From: Acidimicrobiia bacterium
GTDB taxonomy: Bacteria; Actinomycetota; Acidimicrobiia; IMCC26256; PALSA-610
NCBI GenBank assembly: GCA_027494135.1
Contig: JAOSJK010000001.1
Location: 351,378 to 415,377, forward strand
Direction: 5' to 3'
Length of the DNA stretch: 64,000 nt
How positions within the stretch are numbered: position 1 is the stretch's first letter; each line of letters starts with the position of its first letter. This document shows positions 61,265 to 64,000 of the stretch, one piece after another. A model generated the notes under the pieces. That model saw only the letters and a program-made list of their open reading frames with translations, had not been told where the DNA came from and made no database searches. The position numbers and the translations under genes were made by a program.

Positions 61265-62821
61265 TCAGCGGGTGACCTCGTAGCCGGCGGCCTCGCGGTC
61301 CCAGGTGTCGGGCGTGATGGCCTCGGCGCGCAGGCCGGCCTTCTGCACCCGGTGCGTGCCGGTCTTGTCGAGCTCGGTGACGACCCGCAGGTACCTCGGG
61401 ACCATGAAGTAGGCCATCGTGGCGTTCGCGTGCTCCATGATCGAGATCGGATCGAACGCGCTACCGGGTTGCAGCACCAGAGCAGCCATGACCTCGTCCT
61501 CGCCGAGATCGGAGGGGACGGCGTAGACCGCGCTCTCGAGGACGTCGGGGTGCTCGTTGAGCGCCTTCTCCACCTCGAAGGACGAGATGTTCTCACCTCG
61601 CCGGCGCATCGAGTCCTTCTTGCGATCGACGAACCAGTAGAAGCCGTCCTCGTCGATGTACGCGAGGTCGCCGGAGCGCATCCACCCGCCGGCGACCTTC
61701 TCGGCCGTCGCCTCGGGGTTCTTGTAGTACTGGACCGTGGGCGGGCCCCCGGCGGGCCGCGAGATGATCTCGCCGACCTCCATCGGGTCGCAGTCGGTGT
61801 CGTCGTCGCGCACGACGCGCATCTCGTTGATCACCAGCGGCTTGCCAATAGAGCCGGGAGGGGCATCGGATCCCGCCATCGTCAGTCCGCCCTCCACCGT
61901 GCCGTAGAACTCGACGATCTCCACGCCGAAGCGCCGCTCGAAGTCCTCCCAGATCTCCTTCGGGCAGGCCGCCGACACGACGAGGCGGCACGGGTTGTCG
62001 GCGTCGTCGGGCTTCGGCGGCTGCTTGTAGAGGATCGGCATCATCGCCCCCAGCGCGTTGAACTCGGTCGCGCCGTAGCGACGGATCTCGTCCCAGAAGC
62101 GCGACGCCGAGAAGCGCGGGCTGAGCGCGACCTTCGTCCCGAGCCCGAACGCGCCCCAGATCGAGATGAGCGCGGCGTTGGCGTGGAAGAGCGGCAGGCA
62201 GGTGTAGAAGATGTCGTCGGAGTTGAGCCCGGCCATCGCCGCGAGGAACGGCACACCCACGATCTGCGCCTGCGGGATCACGACACCCTTGGGCAGACCG
62301 GTCGTACCCGAGGTGTACATCACGAGCATCAGGTCGGTGGCGCCGATCGACTCGTCGTCGGCGCTCTCCGGCGACGCCTTCATCAGCCCGTCCCACGCGA
62401 CGTCGTCACCCGCCTCACCGCCGATCACGACGACGCGCTTCAGCTTCGGGAGCTTGTCGCGCACCGGGTCGACCCTGTCGAGCAGATCGGCATGGACTAT
62501 GAGCGTCTCCGAGTCGGAGTGGTCGACGATGTGGACCAGCCCGTCGCCCTTGAGGGCTGTGTTCACCGGCACCGCCGGCGCTCCCACGCGGGCCGCACCG
62601 AACCAGGCCCACAGGAACTCCGGCGAGTTCGGCAGGATGAGGGCGACGTGGTCGCCTTTCGCGACTCCCAGATCTCGCAATCCGTTCGCGGCTCGCGCCG
62701 AACGCTCCTCGATGTCGGCGTACGAGTACACGTCGTCGCCGTACATCAGGAACGGGCTGTCGCCGCGGCTGTCGCGAGCCTTGGTGAGCTCGGCTCCGAC
62801 GGTTCCATCTACCAGTGCCAT
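61265..62821 (-). CDS. AMP-dependent acyl-CoA synthetase/ligase
   Basis: This 518-residue enzyme activates a carboxylic acid with ATP and CoA. The signature AMP-binding loop is LMVMYTSGTTGLPKGVVIP. Further motifs are FYGTVEGGLTMAG, SGDLAYIDEDGFYWFVDRKK and the C-terminal catalytic Lys region ELDKTGTHRVQKAGLR. The chain length specificity cannot be read. It is close to an SCPx-type thiolase on the same strand, so it probably feeds a degradation pathway for a fatty, steroid-like or aromatic acid. ATG 62821 starts it, 87 bp after the thiolase stop. Confidence 0.92.
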   Translation of the reverse strand: MALVDGTVGAELTKARDSRGDSPFLMYGDDVYSYADIEERSARAANGLRDLGVAKGDHVALILPNSPEFLWAWFGAARVGAPAVPVNTALKGDGLVHIVDHSDSETLIVHADLLDRVDPVRDKLPKLKRVVVIGGEAGDDVAWDGLMKASPESADDESIGATDLMLVMYTSGTTGLPKGVVIPQAQIVGVPFLAAMAGLNSDDIFYTCLPLFHANAALISIWGAFGLGTKVALSPRFSASRFWDEIRRYGATEFNALGAMMPILYKQPPKPDDADNPCRLVVSAACPKEIWEDFERRFGVEIVEFYGTVEGGLTMAGSDAPPGSIGKPLVINEMRVVRDDDTDCDPMEVGEIISRPAGGPPTVQYYKNPEATAEKVAGGWMRSGDLAYIDEDGFYWFVDRKKDSMRRRGENISSFEVEKALNEHPDVLESAVYAVPSDLGEDEVMAALVLQPGSAFDPISIMEHANATMAYFMVPRYLRVVTELDKTGTHRVQKAGLRAEAITPDTWDREAAGYEVTR

Positions 62822-62908
62822 GCGGGCACTCCTCGCACTCGGCGTTCCGGTCTGATCTTCGCTCTCGGTGTGACTGCGCCATCGCCGGGGGCGGGAAGGC
62901 GCGGTCGG

Positions 62909-64000
62909 CTACGCAAGCAGTACGTGGACCGCCTGCGCCGCTGCGTCGTTGCCCAGGAAGCCCCCACCGTTCTGGGTGAGACCGATGCGGGCACCCTCGA
63001 CCTGCCTCGGGCCCGCGTCGCCGCGCAGCTGCCACGAGATCTCGCAGAGCTGAGCGATGCCGGTCGCCCCGACCGGGTGCCCCTTCGAGACCAGGCCACC
63101 GGAGGTGTTCACCGGCAGCCGCCCGCCGAGCGCCGTCACCCCTTCCTCCACGAGGCCGCCGCCCTCGCCCCGGGCGCAGAAGCCGAGGTCCTCGTAGGCG
63201 AGGATCTCTGCCGCGGCAGTCGCGTCGTGGACCTCGGCGACGTCGATGTCGTCGGGGCCCAGCCCCGCCATCTCGTAGGCGAGCTTCGCGGCTCGCGGCT
63301 CGGCGAGCTCGTCACCGGAGTCGGGGGAGGTTGCCCGAGACGATCACAGATGCCGCGACCTTGGGCCCCTCGATCCCCTTTGCGCTTCGCGTACTCCGGC
63401 GAGACGATCAGGGCGGCAGCGGCCCCGTCGCCGATCGGCGAGCACATGAGCAGCGTGAGCGGGTAGGCGACCTCGCGCGAAGCGAGGACCTCCTCGACCG
63501 TCACTTCCTCCTGGTACTGCGCTCGTGGGTTGAGTGCACCGTGGTGGTGGTTCTTCACGGCAACCTTCGCGATCGTCTCCTGCGTGGTGCCGTACTGCGA
63601 CATGTGCCCACGGATGATCGCTGCGTAGATGTCCATGAACATCGACTTGCCGCCACCGCCACCACCGCCGCTCTTCTCGCCCCCGGCGGCTTCTGGCCTG
63701 GGTGCGCTCTTCAACGACTCCATGAGCTGCATCATCAGCTCGACATCGACCGCCGAGGAGAACGCCTGGAACGAGACGGCCTTGTCGGGGTGCGTGAGCT
63801 TCTCGACGCCGAGGGCGAGGGCGACGTCGACCCGCCCGGCAGCCACCTGCGACCACGCCAGGTGGAACGCCGACGAGGCCGAGGCACACGCGTTCTCGAC
63901 GTTGAAGATCGGGATCCCACCGATCCCCGCCTCGCGCAGGACGACCTGGCCACGGATGCACTCCTGACCGGTGATCAGCCCGGCGACCGCGTTGCCGACG
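62909..64000 (-). CDS. SCPx-type thiolase/acetyl-CoA acetyltransferase (partial, frame broken twice)
   Basis: This thiolase runs off the window end, so the N-terminus is missing. The nucleophilic Cys is present in [17 protein letters not shown], and the His motif is [17 protein letters not shown]. The late [16 protein letters not shown] lacks the second Cys of classic thiolases, as is common in SCPx-type members. A low-complexity Gly-rich insert (about [15 protein letters not shown]) lies in the loop region. Two extra bases, in the C-run at 63375-63378 and the G-run at 63323-63327, break the frame; removal joins [19 protein letters not shown]. It probably cleaves 3-keto acyl-CoA. Confidence 0.88.

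Noticed and set aside
61169-63466. A 765-codon open frame on the plus strand opposite the acyl-CoA synthetase.
   Set aside because: The minus-strand synthetase has a complete motif set; the plus frame is a low-complexity Arg/Val/Asp-rich shadow.

Overview
The window is GC-rich (about two-thirds G+C by eye) and reads as a chromosomal segment of an actinobacterium. The signs are an Asp-type MurA, an actinobacterial-type RpiB, a wecA-atpI-atpB-E-F-H-A-G-D-C gene order, GTG/TTG starts with ATGA/GTGA overlaps, and a DUF6153-like protein. An Acidimicrobiia-like lineage would fit, but that is only an impression.

Layout. 1-4.6 kb (minus): murA (cut by the window edge), a crotonase, a stand-alone class III adenylate cyclase and an S9 peptidase. 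4.7-8.6 kb: a small cassette of GT4 glycosyltransferase, methyltransferase and alpha/alpha-toroid protein (plus), meeting a second methyltransferase (minus) that follows an acyl-CoA mutase with isobutyryl-CoA-mutase signature residues. 10.4-12.4 kb: glpX and a TIM-barrel lipoprotein. 12.5-19.8 kb (minus): the complete F-type ATP synthase operon with atpZ- and atpI-like genes. 19.9-20.8 kb: a DUF6153-like protein and a Met/His-rich cupredoxin lipoprotein. 20.9-23.9 kb (minus): wecA-like transferase, glyA, rpiB. 23.9-46.5 kb: a large surface-polysaccharide locus containing nucleotide-sugar genes (acetyltransferase, Gfo/Idh dehydrogenase and DegT aminotransferase resembling a Wlb/Wbp route), at least six glycosyltransferases, a deacetylase, an O-antigen-ligase-like protein, a Wzz/BY-kinase, a Wzx-like flippase, an initiating sugar-phosphate transferase, an LPFTG-anchored protein and a DUF4012 protein. 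46.6-50.8 kb: a tandem pair of Fe-S PD-(D/E)XK proteins, a Cys-less thiolase-like protein, a nitroreductase and a DUF983 protein. 51-52.3 kb: a less GC-rich pocket with a repeat-tailed secreted protein. 52.4-54.4 kb (minus): prmC and prfA. 54.5-59.6 kb: a ferritin-like protein, a TauE/SafE exporter with an Rrf2 regulator and candidate operator, and two secreted proteins. 59.7-64 kb (minus): a CrtI-like FAD oxidoreductase, an acyl-CoA synthetase and an SCPx-type thiolase (cut by the window edge).

Two observations cut across the window. First, a 43-nt stem-loop with a conserved loop occurs three times (7930, 54416, 61171), always just downstream of a minus-strand stop codon and always in the same orientation; I do not recognise it as a described family. 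Second, about twenty-two single-base frame breaks interrupt otherwise well-conserved genes, and fourteen lie in G or C runs of at least four bases. They look like homopolymer sequencing errors, not pseudogenes, so the affected genes are annotated as intact genes with a noted break.

The polysaccharide locus sits between prmC/prfA and rpiB/glyA/wecA/atp. In several actinobacteria these housekeeping genes are near neighbours, so the locus looks like an island placed inside a conserved block.
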